From assembly GCA_022511205.1 (NCBI GenBank), contig JAFLRY010000013.1, positions 1 to 47,799 of the forward strand: a DNA stretch of 47,799 nt, read 5' to 3'. This document shows, piece by piece, positions 36,702-44,231 of the stretch (the stretch's first letter is position 1; each line of letters starts with the position of its first letter). Origin of the DNA: Eubacterium sp. (GTDB taxonomy: Bacteria > Bacillota > Clostridia > Oscillospirales > Acutalibacteraceae). Both the position numbers and the translations under genes were made by a program. Under the pieces are notes generated by a model. The model was not told the origin of the DNA. It ran no database searches and was given only the letters and a program-made list of their open reading frames with translations.

Positions 36702-37226
36702 TTAATTTGCAGATTTGACCATTGCGGGTCTTATTATCTTATCGTTTATTTTGTATCCCTTTTGGAACACGTCAACGATTTCGCCGTTTTCATAATTCTC
36801 GTCCTCAACATGCATTACCGCGTTGTGAAGATTGGGATCAAAGATATCTCCGGGCTTTCCGTAGACCTCAACGCCCAGCTTTCCGAGAATGCTCATAAGG
36901 TTTTCAAAGGTCATTTCAACGCCTTTTTTCAGCGCGTCGAAATCTCCGTTTTCAGCGGATATCGCTCTTTCAAGATTATCAACTACAGGCAGAAGCTCTC
37001 TAACCGTTTCGGATTTCGCAAAAATGAAGGCGTCCTGCTTTTCCTTTTCGCTCCTCTTGCGGAAGTTTGCGTATTCCGCCGTTACACGAAGCAGATGATC
37101 TTTCGTATCGGCAAGCTCCTTATCTGTGGAATTTTTCTCGGCGGTTTCGGTTTTTTCCTCTGCCGCGGCCTCCTCAGCTTTCTGAAGCTCGGGCTCTTCA
37201 ACCTTATCTTTCTCTTTTTTACTCAA
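36702..37226 (-). CDS. grpE: Nucleotide exchange factor GrpE
   Basis: A 174-residue GrpE, which releases ADP from DnaK. It has a charged, disordered N-terminus (Glu/Lys/Ala-rich), a long helix (LLRVTAEYANFRKRSEKEKQ) and the C-terminal wing with NLHNAVMHVED and GYKINDKIIRPAMV. The start is TTG at 37226 with AGGAGG eight bases upstream, inside the 3' end of hrcA. The two genes overlap by eight bases (TTGAGTAA), so translation is likely coupled. Confidence 0.95.
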   Translation of the reverse strand: MSKKEKDKVEEPELQKAEEAAAEEKTETAEKNSTDKELADTKDHLLRVTAEYANFRKRSEKEKQDAFIFAKSETVRELLPVVDNLERAISAENGDFDALKKGVEMTFENLMSILGKLGVEVYGKPGDIFDPNLHNAVMHVEDENYENGEIVDVFQKGYKINDKIIRPAMVKSAN

Positions 37227-38256
37227 ATTCTATTCCTCCTTTGCGGAATAATTTTTTGACTGTATTCATTATATATTCAACTCGTGGGAGAACGGATGCG
37301 TAATCTATTCTCGTAGAGCCTATAATGCCAAGCACCGCCTGCTGATTGTCGTTATAATTGAATTTTCCAAGGGCGGTAACGGTGTTTTTCAACTCATAGT
37401 GGTAATTCTCTTCACCGATGAAAAGCTCGGTTTCCCTGCCGAATTTGGCGTATTCCGCAATGATCTCCTTTAGACGATCCTTAGCGGCGAGGAAGGATAA
37501 GAGTTTATATGCTCCGCTTCCCAGCTCTTCGTGGGAGAGAAGATTGGTCTCCCCGTTGAGGAATAACATACTTTCCGAGGCTTCGTTGCAGAGGGAGCAG
37601 AGGCTCGTGAGAACGGGAAGCATATCAAAAATCCTTGCGCCCAAAGCGGGAACGGTGCTTTGAACAAGACCGAGGTTTATGTCTGTCAGTGCCGTGCCGA
37701 TGAAGAATTCGGACATTATATAATAAAAAAGAGCTTTAAAATCGTTATCTATCGGGCAATCAAGGGCGCAGACGGAGGATCTTATCTTTCCGCCCACAGT
37801 CAGCATAACCAGCATTGCTCTGCCGTTTCCGGCGGGGATCAGGTCAACGCCCTGTACGCTGTCCAGCTCATCCTTTACCGTGCAGAAGAAGGCGGCGCAG
37901 TTGGTGAGCTCCGCCAGCAATACGGCGGCATCGTGGAGAAGTCTTTCGGGATCGCCCGCGTTTACGGAAAGCTTTTCAATAATGTAATGCTTTTCATAAT
38001 CGGAAAGCGCCTTCGGCACCATAAGGTTATCAACGTAATAACGATAGGAAGCCTTGCTTGGAATCCTGCCGCCGCTGGTGTGCATTTGCTCCAGCAGGCC
38101 AAGCTCTGAGAGGTATGCCATCTCATTTCGTATGGTGGCGCTTGAAATGCGGTAGGGCAGAAGCTCGGTGAGCGTTTTGGAGCCTATCGGCTCGCCGGTT
38201 TTGATGTAGCTGTCAATAATCAAAGCGAGTATCGCAGCCCGTCTGTCACCTATCAT
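37219..38256 (-). CDS. hrcA: Heat-inducible transcription repressor HrcA
   Basis: A 345-residue HrcA, the repressor that binds CIRCE and controls the DnaK operon. The N-terminal winged helix is clear (YIKTGEPIGSKTL, then ISSATIRNEMAYLSELGLLEQMHTSGGRIPS), followed by the GAF-like and dimerisation domains. The start is placed at ATG 38256, because the only longer in-frame start, a GTG at 38286, lies within the CIRCE operator, and known HrcA proteins begin close to this point. The ribosome site is weak (GGTGGAAAGG just before the ATG). First gene of the operon; it represses its own transcription. Confidence 0.95.
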   Translation of the reverse strand: MIGDRRAAILALIIDSYIKTGEPIGSKTLTELLPYRISSATIRNEMAYLSELGLLEQMHTSGGRIPSKASYRYYVDNLMVPKALSDYEKHYIIEKLSVNAGDPERLLHDAAVLLAELTNCAAFFCTVKDELDSVQGVDLIPAGNGRAMLVMLTVGGKIRSSVCALDCPIDNDFKALFYYIMSEFFIGTALTDINLGLVQSTVPALGARIFDMLPVLTSLCSLCNEASESMLFLNGETNLLSHEELGSGAYKLLSFLAAKDRLKEIIAEYAKFGRETELFIGEENYHYELKNTVTALGKFNYNDNQQAVLGIIGSTRIDYASVLPRVEYIMNTVKKLFRKGGIEFE

Positions 38257-38279
38257 CCTTTCCACCGCCTTTTCATGGA

Positions 38280-38306
38280 TTAGCACTCTTTAACCTCGAG
38301 TGCTAA
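38280..38306. promoter_or_regulatory. CIRCE operator
   Basis: TTAGCACTC (38280-38288), nine bases, GAGTGCTAA (38298-38306): an exact match to the consensus CIRCE element bound by HrcA. It lies between the promoter and the hrcA start. Confidence 0.97.
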
Positions 38307-38314
38307 TTTCAATA

Positions 38315-38346
38315 ATTATATTATATCCATTATTTTCTTTTGTCAA
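38315..38346 (-). promoter_or_regulatory. Promoter of the heat-shock operon
   Basis: TTGACA (38346-38341) on the minus strand is followed by an A/T stretch TATAATATAAT (38325-38315). The -10 is TAATAT at 17-base spacing, or one of the two flanking TATAAT hexamers at 15 or 20 bases. Confidence 0.75.
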
Positions 38347-38435
38347 CACTTTTTTTGAAAACAATTTGTGAATTTGGCACTTTTTACATTTGAGTGCGAA
38401 GCAATTCCGGCGGGATATGATTTTTTCATAAAAAA

Positions 38436-38455
38436 GGAGAGGCGTCTGCCTCTCC
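38436..38455 (-). terminator. Intrinsic terminator of the CHAP protein gene
   Basis: GGAGAGGC and GCCTCTCC (38436-38443 and 38448-38455) with a four-base loop; on the minus strand TTTTTT follows. Confidence 0.92.
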
Positions 38456-38510
38456 AATGAATAAAATGTTATTTAATTGTTCTTATTATATATAGTAATA
38501 TGTTTACTGA

Positions 38511-39176
38511 TTATTTTACTGCGCTGGTAAGCATCCTGCTGTTTAGAAGCAGCTGAGGAGCGCATTCAGCAATCAGGTTAGCGGAGGGGAAAAGACTATC
38601 ATCCGCTTCCTCAGGAAGCTGGAACGGCGGCACTTCAAGCTTGTAGCTGTAAACGGGTTCTTCCTGAGCCTCAAAGAATGAATCGCAGGCATAAATAAAG
38701 CCGTAAAACTTCTGGCCGTAGCGATTTGCGCCTATCTTAACGGTATCTGTATCAAAATAGTTACCGCCCCAATGGGATTGGGAGATGGTGATAGTGTTTC
38801 CATCGATAACCTCAACAACGGCAACGTGATTGCTCCAGCAGGCGATAGCGCCTATTTTAGGCTCAGAGCCGTATTCGTAATAGCCGTTGCGTTTGTTGAT
38901 AGACCACCAGCTTCCGGCGTTTCCTCTTCTGATAAGGGGGGCTTCACCGGTGATCTCGTATATTCTTCCGTAAACGTATGCGGTGCAGTTGGGCATACCG
39001 TATCCGTATTTGGAAAATGCGTTTAGCGAACGATTGTAATAAGCATTGTCACGGCTGGGAGACGTCAGTCTCGGCTCAAAAGAGGCTTCAGCAGCTAACG
39101 CTTTGCTTGGGAACAAGCATAAAAGCGTAAGCAAAGCCAGTGAAACAATCATAATCGCCTTTATTGATTTAAACAT
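38511..39176 (-). CDS. Secreted CHAP-domain cell-wall amidase/endopeptidase
   Basis: A 221-residue exported protein with a signal peptide (residues 1-28, ending SKALA) and a CHAP domain, a papain-like fold that cuts peptidoglycan peptides or amide bonds. The catalytic Cys64 lies in MPNCTAYVYGR and His117 in WSNHVAVVE; GNAGSWW and SQSHWGG are also typical. The C-terminal 60 residues are a Pro/Leu-rich tail without a known domain. ATG at 39176 follows AGGAGG by six bases. Its upstream region carries two exact WalR-type boxes, which fits control of a cell-wall hydrolase by the essential WalRK system. Strong terminator downstream. Confidence 0.9.
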   Translation of the reverse strand: MFKSIKAIMIVSLALLTLLCLFPSKALAAEASFEPRLTSPSRDNAYYNRSLNAFSKYGYGMPNCTAYVYGRIYEITGEAPLIRRGNAGSWWSINKRNGYYEYGSEPKIGAIACWSNHVAVVEVIDGNTITISQSHWGGNYFDTDTVKIGANRYGQKFYGFIYACDSFFEAQEEPVYSYKLEVPPFQLPEEADDSLFPSANLIAECAPQLLLNSRMLTSAVK

Positions 39177-39265
39177 GATTTCCTCCTGCGCAAAGCAAAT
39201 CAAAAGCTATGATCTGCCTTGACTTCTGATTGGCGGGTGGCCTTTCTCTGTCGGACGGGTTAAAT

Positions 39266-39282
39266 TGTAACATATTTGTAAT
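39266..39282 (+). promoter_or_regulatory. WalR (YycF)-type box 1
   Basis: TGTAAC-N5-TGTAAT matches the published WalR consensus TGTWAH-N5-TGTWAH exactly. It lies 90 bases upstream of the CHAP gene start. Confidence 0.65.
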
Positions 39283-39315
39283 CTTTTAATCTATGTGAAT
39301 TCCACACAAGCATTT

Positions 39316-39332
39316 TGTAACCAATTTGTAAT
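39316..39332 (+). promoter_or_regulatory. WalR (YycF)-type box 2
   Basis: A second exact TGTAAC-N5-TGTAAT, exactly 50 bp from the first and in the same orientation. Including the preceding T, the two copies match at 16 of 18 bases. Confidence 0.65.
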
Positions 39333-39514
39333 AGTTGTACACAATATACAAAATTTTATGAAAGGACTTGACAAAAATCGCCGTTTTCAAAGCTATTGTT
39401 GCCTTTCATAGCTAAAATTATTAAATCTTTATAAATATTTCCTAAAGAAATTATAAAACGTCATCAAATATCATTCGGAAACAGGGAAACAATACTCATG
39501 AAAGGATTGATAAA

Positions 39515-39673
39515 ATGCCCGATTTGTTTAACCTTACGCCTGAAATGAGCAAATATTTTAATTCGCTTCCCAAGGATGTACAGGAGATGATAATGCGCGG
39601 CGGCGCAAAAATAAACAGCCTTGATGATCTCAAGGCTGCGGCGAAGGAGCGTTCAGTTCATGAAGATGCCTGA
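39515..39673 (+). CDS. 52-residue small protein, function unknown
   Basis: A short open frame beginning MPDLFNLTPEMSKYF and ending RSVHEDA. It is supported by AAAGGA seven bases before the ATG, a protein-like composition (Leu/Met/Lys/Asp with helix-forming stretches such as LPKDVQEMIMRGG) and a 14-base overlap with the next gene in a different frame. The SLDDLKAAAKE end resembles small clostridial proteins of unknown role seen with spore genes; this is an impression only. Probably co-translated with the downstream small protein. Confidence 0.6.
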   Translation: MPDLFNLTPEMSKYFNSLPKDVQEMIMRGGAKINSLDDLKAAAKERSVHEDA

Positions 39674-39872
39674 AAAGGATAGGGCGGTGTCAGCGCCTGA
39701 CGGAAGCTATAAAAAGAAATATCATTTAAAAAAAGAGATGACCAACAGGTATTGCGTTAACGCAACCAACCCCACCGTTCAGCCGGACGCGCGCACGGAA
39801 ATGGGAGTTGCGATCCCGTCTACGGAAAACGTGGAGTACTCAAAGGAGTATCAAGAGGAGAATAAGCTGTAA
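39660..39872 (+). CDS. Small spore-surface-like protein (DUF3787-like)
   Basis: A 70-residue hydrophilic protein. The C-terminal half, NPTVQPDARTEMGVAIPS then ENVEYSKEYQEENKL, resembles the small clostridial family DUF3787, which includes a Clostridioides difficile spore surface protein (CDIF630_02480 type). I am moderately sure of that match. The start at 39660 has AAGGAG 11 bases upstream and lies inside the preceding small gene. A terminator follows the stop by six bases. If correct, the organism is a spore-former or descends from one. Confidence 0.65.
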   Translation: MKMPEKDRAVSAPDGSYKKKYHLKKEMTNRYCVNATNPTVQPDARTEMGVAIPSTENVEYSKEYQEENKL

Positions 39873-39878
39873 AAAAAG

Positions 39879-39906
39879 GCCCGCTTTTCAGCGGGCTTGA
39901 ATTTTT
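39879..39906 (+). terminator. Terminator of the small-protein pair
   Basis: GCCCGC (39879-39884) and GCGGGC (39891-39896) with a six-base loop, then TTGAATTTTTT. Confidence 0.85.
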
Positions 39907-39951
39907 TATTAATAGTATAAGGCGGCAAAATGTTGCCGAAGTGAGAGGTTA

Positions 39952-40791
39952 TTATAAATGGAAAATAAGATCGTCACTCTTCTTATTGAATATCCAGATT
40001 CCTACCATAAGCGTTCCGAAAGCCCAGGCAGCGGCGTGCAACAACAGATTCAAGTCCATAGGCTGGCAGAAAAGCACACATTGACGGAAAAGCTGAATGA
40101 TGGAATTCATAGGATTTATTTGTATCAAAGTGCGTGTCCAATCCGATTCAATTTTTTCTAATGTGTAGATGATCGGAACCATATAGAAAAGAAGTGTACA
40201 GAAAACATCCCAGATATACTGGATATCTCTGAAATAGACCTGCAAAACCGCAAGTATAAAACCAACACCTATTACAAAAACGAGCAACAGAAAAAGAGGA
40301 ACAAAGAAAAGAAGCGCATAGCCGTTGATCGTAAGTCCGTCTCCGCCTGAAATTCCTGTAAGCTTAAAGAATATCCAAACCGCAACAAAGCAGGTAAGCG
40401 ATATAGCCAGTGTAATGAAATTTGCGAATATGCTGGAAAGAGGATACATATACTTCGGCACATATACCTTTTTCATTATAGCGGCATTCGAGCGGAACGA
40501 ACCCAGCGCCTTTTTAGTGGAGGAGCTGAAAAATTCGAACAGCAATCTACCGGAAAACAGATAAACAGGGTAACAGACAACGCCTTTAAGATTTCTTCCT
40601 AATATTGCTCCGAAAACTACAGATAAAACAGTCATCGTAAGCAGGGGCTGAAAAAAGCTCCATAAAATTCCAAGCCACGAATCCCGGTACTTTAATTTTA
40701 TATTTTTTCGAGTAAGTTCAAGTAAAAGGCCTTTGTATTTATTAAACATGTCTACAAAATGAGACAGTCCGCCTACAGATTTGAATTCCAT
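39952..40791 (-). CDS. ABC-2 type permease for polysaccharide export
   Basis: A 279-residue membrane protein with about six transmembrane helices. The N-terminus (LLLELTRKNIKLKYRDSWLG) and the LFSGRLLFEFF region are typical of permeases of the TagG/Wzm kind that export teichoic acid, O-antigen or capsule chains. Such permeases need a separate ATPase (TagH/Wzt type), normally the next gene downstream; here the next gene is a convergent, unrelated small protein. GAGG precedes the ATG by seven bases, and a clear promoter lies upstream. The protein appears complete, so the ATPase is either encoded elsewhere or lost. Confidence 0.88.
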   Translation of the reverse strand: MEFKSVGGLSHFVDMFNKYKGLLLELTRKNIKLKYRDSWLGILWSFFQPLLTMTVLSVVFGAILGRNLKGVVCYPVYLFSGRLLFEFFSSSTKKALGSFRSNAAIMKKVYVPKYMYPLSSIFANFITLAISLTCFVAVWIFFKLTGISGGDGLTINGYALLFFVPLFLLLVFVIGVGFILAVLQVYFRDIQYIWDVFCTLLFYMVPIIYTLEKIESDWTRTLIQINPMNSIIQLFRQCVLFCQPMDLNLLLHAAAWAFGTLMVGIWIFNKKSDDLIFHL

Positions 40792-40828
40792 TGAAAAACC
40801 TCAAAATCATATAGAAAAAGTGTAAATC

Positions 40829-40857
40829 ATTATAGCACAGGTGTTTTTGTTTTTCAA
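40829..40857 (-). promoter_or_regulatory. Promoter of the ABC permease gene
   Basis: TTGAAA (40857-40852), 17 bases and TATAAT (40834-40829) on the minus strand. Confidence 0.8.
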
Positions 40858-40886
40858 TACCGTTTACAAATTGTTAAAAAACAGAG

Positions 40887-41375
40887 TTATTTAAACAAAT
40901 CGGCAATAATAAACGCGGTTCTTCTGGCGGACATATCGCCGTTAACAATATGATCCGCCGCGGCAGTGTATTTCTCGCGCCTTTCATCATAAAGCCTTTT
41001 GGCATTTTCGCGGTTTTTAAACAGCGGGCGCGATGAAGCATCGCCCACCCTATCGCAAATAACGTCAAACGAAGCGTCAAGAAAAACGACCTCGGAGCCC
41101 TGCTTTATCGCTTCAACATTTCTTTCAAAGGTCATCGCTCCGCCGCCGGTGGAGATCACCACGTTTTTAAGCATTGCCGCCTTCTTGCATATCTCAAATT
41201 CAAGGTCGCGGAAATACTCCTCACCGTGCGCGGCAAAAATAGCGGGGATGGAAATGCCGGTTTCCTCCTCGATCATTTCATCCGTATCAACGAATTTTCT
41301 GCCCATTATTTTGGCAAGCTCTTTGCCGACAACGGTTTTTCCCGCGCCCATGAAGCCGCAAAGAACTATGTTCAT
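40887..41375 (-). CDS. aroK: Shikimate kinase
   Basis: A 162-residue kinase that phosphorylates shikimate at the 3-OH with ATP, in the pathway to chorismate and aromatic amino acids. The P-loop GFMGAGKT is at residues 7-14. DTDEMIEEETG, the substrate arginine in EEYFRDLE, the STGGGAM motif and the lid region SSRPLF with its arginine are all present. Length is typical. Its ATG overlaps the aroE stop in ATGA, so the two are translated together as an aroE-aroK pair. Confidence 0.96.
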   Translation of the reverse strand: MNIVLCGFMGAGKTVVGKELAKIMGRKFVDTDEMIEEETGISIPAIFAAHGEEYFRDLEFEICKKAAMLKNVVISTGGGAMTFERNVEAIKQGSEVVFLDASFDVICDRVGDASSRPLFKNRENAKRLYDERREKYTAAADHIVNGDMSARRTAFIIADLFK

Positions 41376-42202
41376 TTTTTCATCAGCTCCGTTTCAGTCG
41401 TTTTGATAACCTTTTTGATATCTTCTTCAGAGAAGGTGATATGATTCCAAATCTCCTCGGCGGCAACGGCCTGTAATACGAGCATTGAAAGCCCGTTTGA
41501 ATATTTTAATCCCGCTTCCTTGGCGTATTTAATAAGCTGCGTTTCGCCGGGGTTATAGATCGCGTCAAACACGGCGCCTGATTTTTGAATGATCTCTTTC
41601 GGAAGAACGCAGGCGTTAATGAAAGGATACATACCGACAGGCGTGCCGTTGATTATTAGATCATATCCTTCTTCAACGTCGCGCAGATTTGTTACCTGCG
41701 TATCCTTATCAAGCTTGTCCTTGATTTCATCTTTGATCACGTTCGCGGCAGGGATATCTTCATCCCTCGCCGCAATGGTTAAGTCGCAGCCGGCAAGGGC
41801 GGCTTCAAAAGCGAACATTCTTGCAACACCGCCTGCGCCGCAAAGAAGCACCCTCCCTTCAAGCGGGATACCCGCCATTTCAAGAGCGCGGAGGAAGCCG
41901 ATGCAGTCCGTATTATATCCAACGGTCTTTTTACCCACTTTAACAGTGTTGACAGCGCCGAACAGCGCCGCTTTTTCATCTAATTCATCAAGATAAGAAA
42001 TAACTTCAACCTTATGGGGAATAGTTACGTTGAAGCCGCATAGACTGTTTTTAAGAGCGGCAATACCGATTCCGAGATTTTCGGGGGCAAGCTCGTAGAG
42101 CTTATATTCGCCGTCGATGCCCGCGATTTTAAATAATTCCCCATGGATCACGGGTGAGAGAGAATGCCCGAGAGGATATCCCGTAAGGCCGTACAAATTC
42201 AT
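41372..42202 (-). CDS. aroE: Shikimate dehydrogenase
   Basis: A 276-residue NADPH-dependent enzyme reducing 3-dehydroshikimate to shikimate. The N-terminal substrate site GYPLGHSLSP and the catalytic lysine in FNVTIPHK are clear, as is the glycine-rich nucleotide loop GAGGVARMFAFEA; the AARDE after it replaces the usual NR-T pattern for the NADP phosphate. ATG at 42202 follows AGGTGA by five bases; a GTG at 42211 would lie inside the ribosome site. First gene of the aroE-aroK pair and divergent from the acyl carrier protein gene. Confidence 0.96.
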   Translation of the reverse strand: MNLYGLTGYPLGHSLSPVIHGELFKIAGIDGEYKLYELAPENLGIGIAALKNSLCGFNVTIPHKVEVISYLDELDEKAALFGAVNTVKVGKKTVGYNTDCIGFLRALEMAGIPLEGRVLLCGAGGVARMFAFEAALAGCDLTIAARDEDIPAANVIKDEIKDKLDKDTQVTNLRDVEEGYDLIINGTPVGMYPFINACVLPKEIIQKSGAVFDAIYNPGETQLIKYAKEAGLKYSNGLSMLVLQAVAAEEIWNHITFSEEDIKKVIKTTETELMKK

Positions 42203-42214
42203 TATAATCACCTA

Positions 42215-42243
42215 TTGACAAGTTAATCCAAATTTTATAATAT
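42215..42243 (+). promoter_or_regulatory. Promoter of the acyl carrier protein gene
   Basis: TTGACA (42215-42220) with TAATAT at 17 bases (42238-42243) or TATAAT at 15 bases (42236-42241). A weaker divergent promoter for aroE (TTGCTT 42262-42257, 17 bases, TATAAA 42239-42234 on the minus strand) overlaps the same -10 region. Confidence 0.65.
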
Positions 42244-42295
42244 GATAATAACACATAAGCAAAGCATTAACAACTATTTTTTAGGAGAGACGATT

Positions 42296-42526
42296 ATGGT
42301 ATTTGAAAAGGTAAAAGAGATTTTAGCGGAGCAGCTTGATATCGAAAATATTGATTCTATCACTATGGACAGTCTGTTGGTTGAGGATCTTGGCGCGGAC
42401 AGCCTTGATTCCATCGATATCGTGATGAGCGTTGAGGACGAGTTCAAGATCGAAGTTCCCGATGAGGTCGTAGAAAATATGACCAGCGTTGCAGATATCG
42501 TTAATTTCATCGAAAATAACGAATAA
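42296..42526 (+). CDS. Acyl carrier protein
   Basis: A 76-residue acidic carrier that holds growing fatty acyl chains on a phosphopantetheine arm. The attachment site is Ser36 in LGADSLDSID. The four-helix pattern and length are those of AcpP. AGGAGA precedes the ATG by about seven bases. It stands alone, away from fab genes, with its own promoter, so it may be the housekeeping AcpP or a second, specialised carrier. Confidence 0.92.
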   Translation: MVFEKVKEILAEQLDIENIDSITMDSLLVEDLGADSLDSIDIVMSVEDEFKIEVPDEVVENMTSVADIVNFIENNE

Positions 42527-42553
42527 TATAATATGTAATAGAATTACATAATA

Positions 42554-42582
42554 TTGACATATTTAATAAAAAAGATTAAAAT
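42554..42582 (+). promoter_or_regulatory. Promoter of glpK
   Basis: TTGACA (42554-42559), 17 bases and TAAAAT (42577-42582): near-consensus sigma-A promoter with a leader of about 50 bases. No antiterminator-type hairpin was recognised in the leader. Confidence 0.8.
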
Positions 42583-42642
42583 TAAAGAGTAAGTGAAGGC
42601 TTGCTCTTTATTTTTATACTCATTAATCAAAGGGGGATTAAT

Positions 42643-44145
42643 TTGTCTGAAAAATACGTAATGGCGCTCGATCAGGGTACCACAAGCTCAAGAGTAATTA
42701 TTTTCAACAAAAAAGGCGAGGCAGTCGCCAAATCACAAAAGGAATTCACTCAGTATTATCCGCAAAACGGTTGGGTAGAGCACGATCCGAATGAGATCCT
42801 GTTTTCCGAAATGGAGGCTATCCTCGGCGTTTTAAGGCAGGAGAAGATCGATCCCAAGGATATCGCGGGTATCGGTATCACGAATCAGCGTGAAACTACC
42901 ATCGTTTGGGATAAAGAAACCGGAAAGCCCATATATAACGCTATCGTTTGGCAGTGCCGCCGTACGGCTGATTACTGCGAGCAGCTCAAGGCTGAGGGCT
43001 TGGGAGAATACATAAAATCCACCACCGGTCTTTTGATAGACGCGTATTTCTCCGCAACGAAGATCAAGTGGATTCTTGATAACGTTGAGGGCGCCCGTGA
43101 GAGAGCCGAAAAAGGCGAACTGCTTTTCGGAACTATCGATACGTGGCTTATTTGGAATCTCACCTGCGGCGAGGTTCACGTTACGGATTACAGCAACGCC
43201 TGCCGCACTATGCTTTTCGATATCGACAAGCTTCAGTGGGATCCGTTCCTCTGTGAAAAGCTGGGCATTCCTATGTCTATGCTTCCTGAGGTAAAGCCTT
43301 CAAGCTGTATTTACGGCAGATGCGCCAAATTCCCCGGTATGGAGGGAATTGAGGGCGTTCCGATCGCAGGCGCGATAGGCGACCAGCCCGGCGCGCTGTT
43401 TGGTCAGGGTTGCTTTGAGGAAGGTCAGGCGAAGAACACCTACGGCACAGGTTGCTTCCTGCTTATGAACACAGGGGAAAAGAGAATCAATTCACGCTCA
43501 AACCTCTTAACGGGCATTGCCTGGGGTCTTGACGGCAAGGTTACATATGATCTTGAAGGCTCAGCCTTCAACGCGGGCTCTGTTATCAAGTGGCTCAGAG
43601 ATGAGCTGGAGCTCATTAAGGACGCGCCCGATTGCGATATCTACGCAAGCGAGGTTGAGGATACCAACGGACTTTATTTCGTTCCCGCGTTTACAGGTCT
43701 CGGCGCTCCCTATTGGGATATGTACGCCCGCGGCTGTATGATCGGTCTTACGAGAGGTATAAATAAGAGACACATCTGCCGCGCCGTTCTGGAGAGCATT
43801 ACGTTCCAGATGACCGATTTGCTTGAAGCTATGATGAGCGACAGCGGAATACTTCTCAAGGATCTGAGAGTTGACGGCGGCGCTTCCGTTTCCGATATTA
43901 TGATGCAGATTCAGGCGAATATGACCGGCGTTAACGTTAACCGCCCTGTAAACAGAGAGGCTACGGCGCTTGGCGCGGCTTATCTTGCGGGTCTTGCCAC
44001 CGGAGTATGGAAGGATACCGCGGAGATCGAGGCGAACCGCAAGGTGGATAAGATTTTCGTTCCTGCTATGGAAGAGACAAAGCGCAACGAAATGTATGCC
44101 AACTGGAAAAGAGCGGTTGAACGCTCAAGAAACTGGGAAAGATAA
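42643..44145 (+). CDS. glpK: Glycerol kinase
   Basis: A 500-residue FGGY-family kinase making sn-glycerol-3-phosphate from glycerol and ATP. The start motif [14 protein letters not shown], the substrate segment ITNQRETT with [18 protein letters not shown] and the C-terminal [17 protein letters not shown] are all diagnostic. The start is TTG at 42643 with GGGGG seven bases upstream, which gives the usual GlpK length; an in-frame start at 42601 lacks a ribosome site and would overlap the leader. The histidine-containing loop used for PTS activation in Bacillota is not obvious. It is followed by a dehydrogenase and malic enzyme on the same strand. Confidence 0.96.
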   Translation: MSEKYVMALDQGTTSSRVIIFNKKGEAVAKSQKEFTQYYPQNGWVEHDPNEILFSEMEAILGVLRQEKIDPKDIAGIGITNQRETTIVWDKETGKPIYNAIVWQCRRTADYCEQLKAEGLGEYIKSTTGLLIDAYFSATKIKWILDNVEGARERAEKGELLFGTIDTWLIWNLTCGEVHVTDYSNACRTMLFDIDKLQWDPFLCEKLGIPMSMLPEVKPSSCIYGRCAKFPGMEGIEGVPIAGAIGDQPGALFGQGCFEEGQAKNTYGTGCFLLMNTGEKRINSRSNLLTGIAWGLDGKVTYDLEGSAFNAGSVIKWLRDELELIKDAPDCDIYASEVEDTNGLYFVPAFTGLGAPYWDMYARGCMIGLTRGINKRHICRAVLESITFQMTDLLEAMMSDSGILLKDLRVDGGASVSDIMMQIQANMTGVNVNRPVNREATALGAAYLAGLATGVWKDTAEIEANRKVDKIFVPAMEETKRNEMYANWKRAVERSRNWER

Positions 44146-44231
44146 AGTCGGAACACATAGCTTAAATAAACAGGAATATACACGCTGAGCTTTAGAACTT
44201 GCGTGCAAATATAAAATAGGAGATAAAAACT

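Larger units (their letters stand above)
39177..39514. other. 338-base divergent intergenic region
   Basis: Between the CHAP gene and the small plus-strand genes. It holds the two WalR-type boxes, the inverted repeat TTGTA-N7-TACAA (39334-39350) and a TTGACA (39368-39373) that may serve the plus-strand genes, though no clear -10 at the right distance was found. No coding sequence with a ribosome site was seen. Confidence 0.6.

Noticed and set aside
38256-38286. hrcA starting at the GTG at 38286
   Set aside because: That codon lies within the CIRCE operator and would add ten residues not typical of HrcA; ATG 38256 fits the family.
39958-40161. A 67-codon plus-strand open frame with a plausible ribosome site, antisense to the ABC permease
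   Set aside because: It lies fully inside the 3' part of the permease gene, after the terminator of the preceding genes, and has no recognisable protein pattern. An antisense transcript is possible but not supported.
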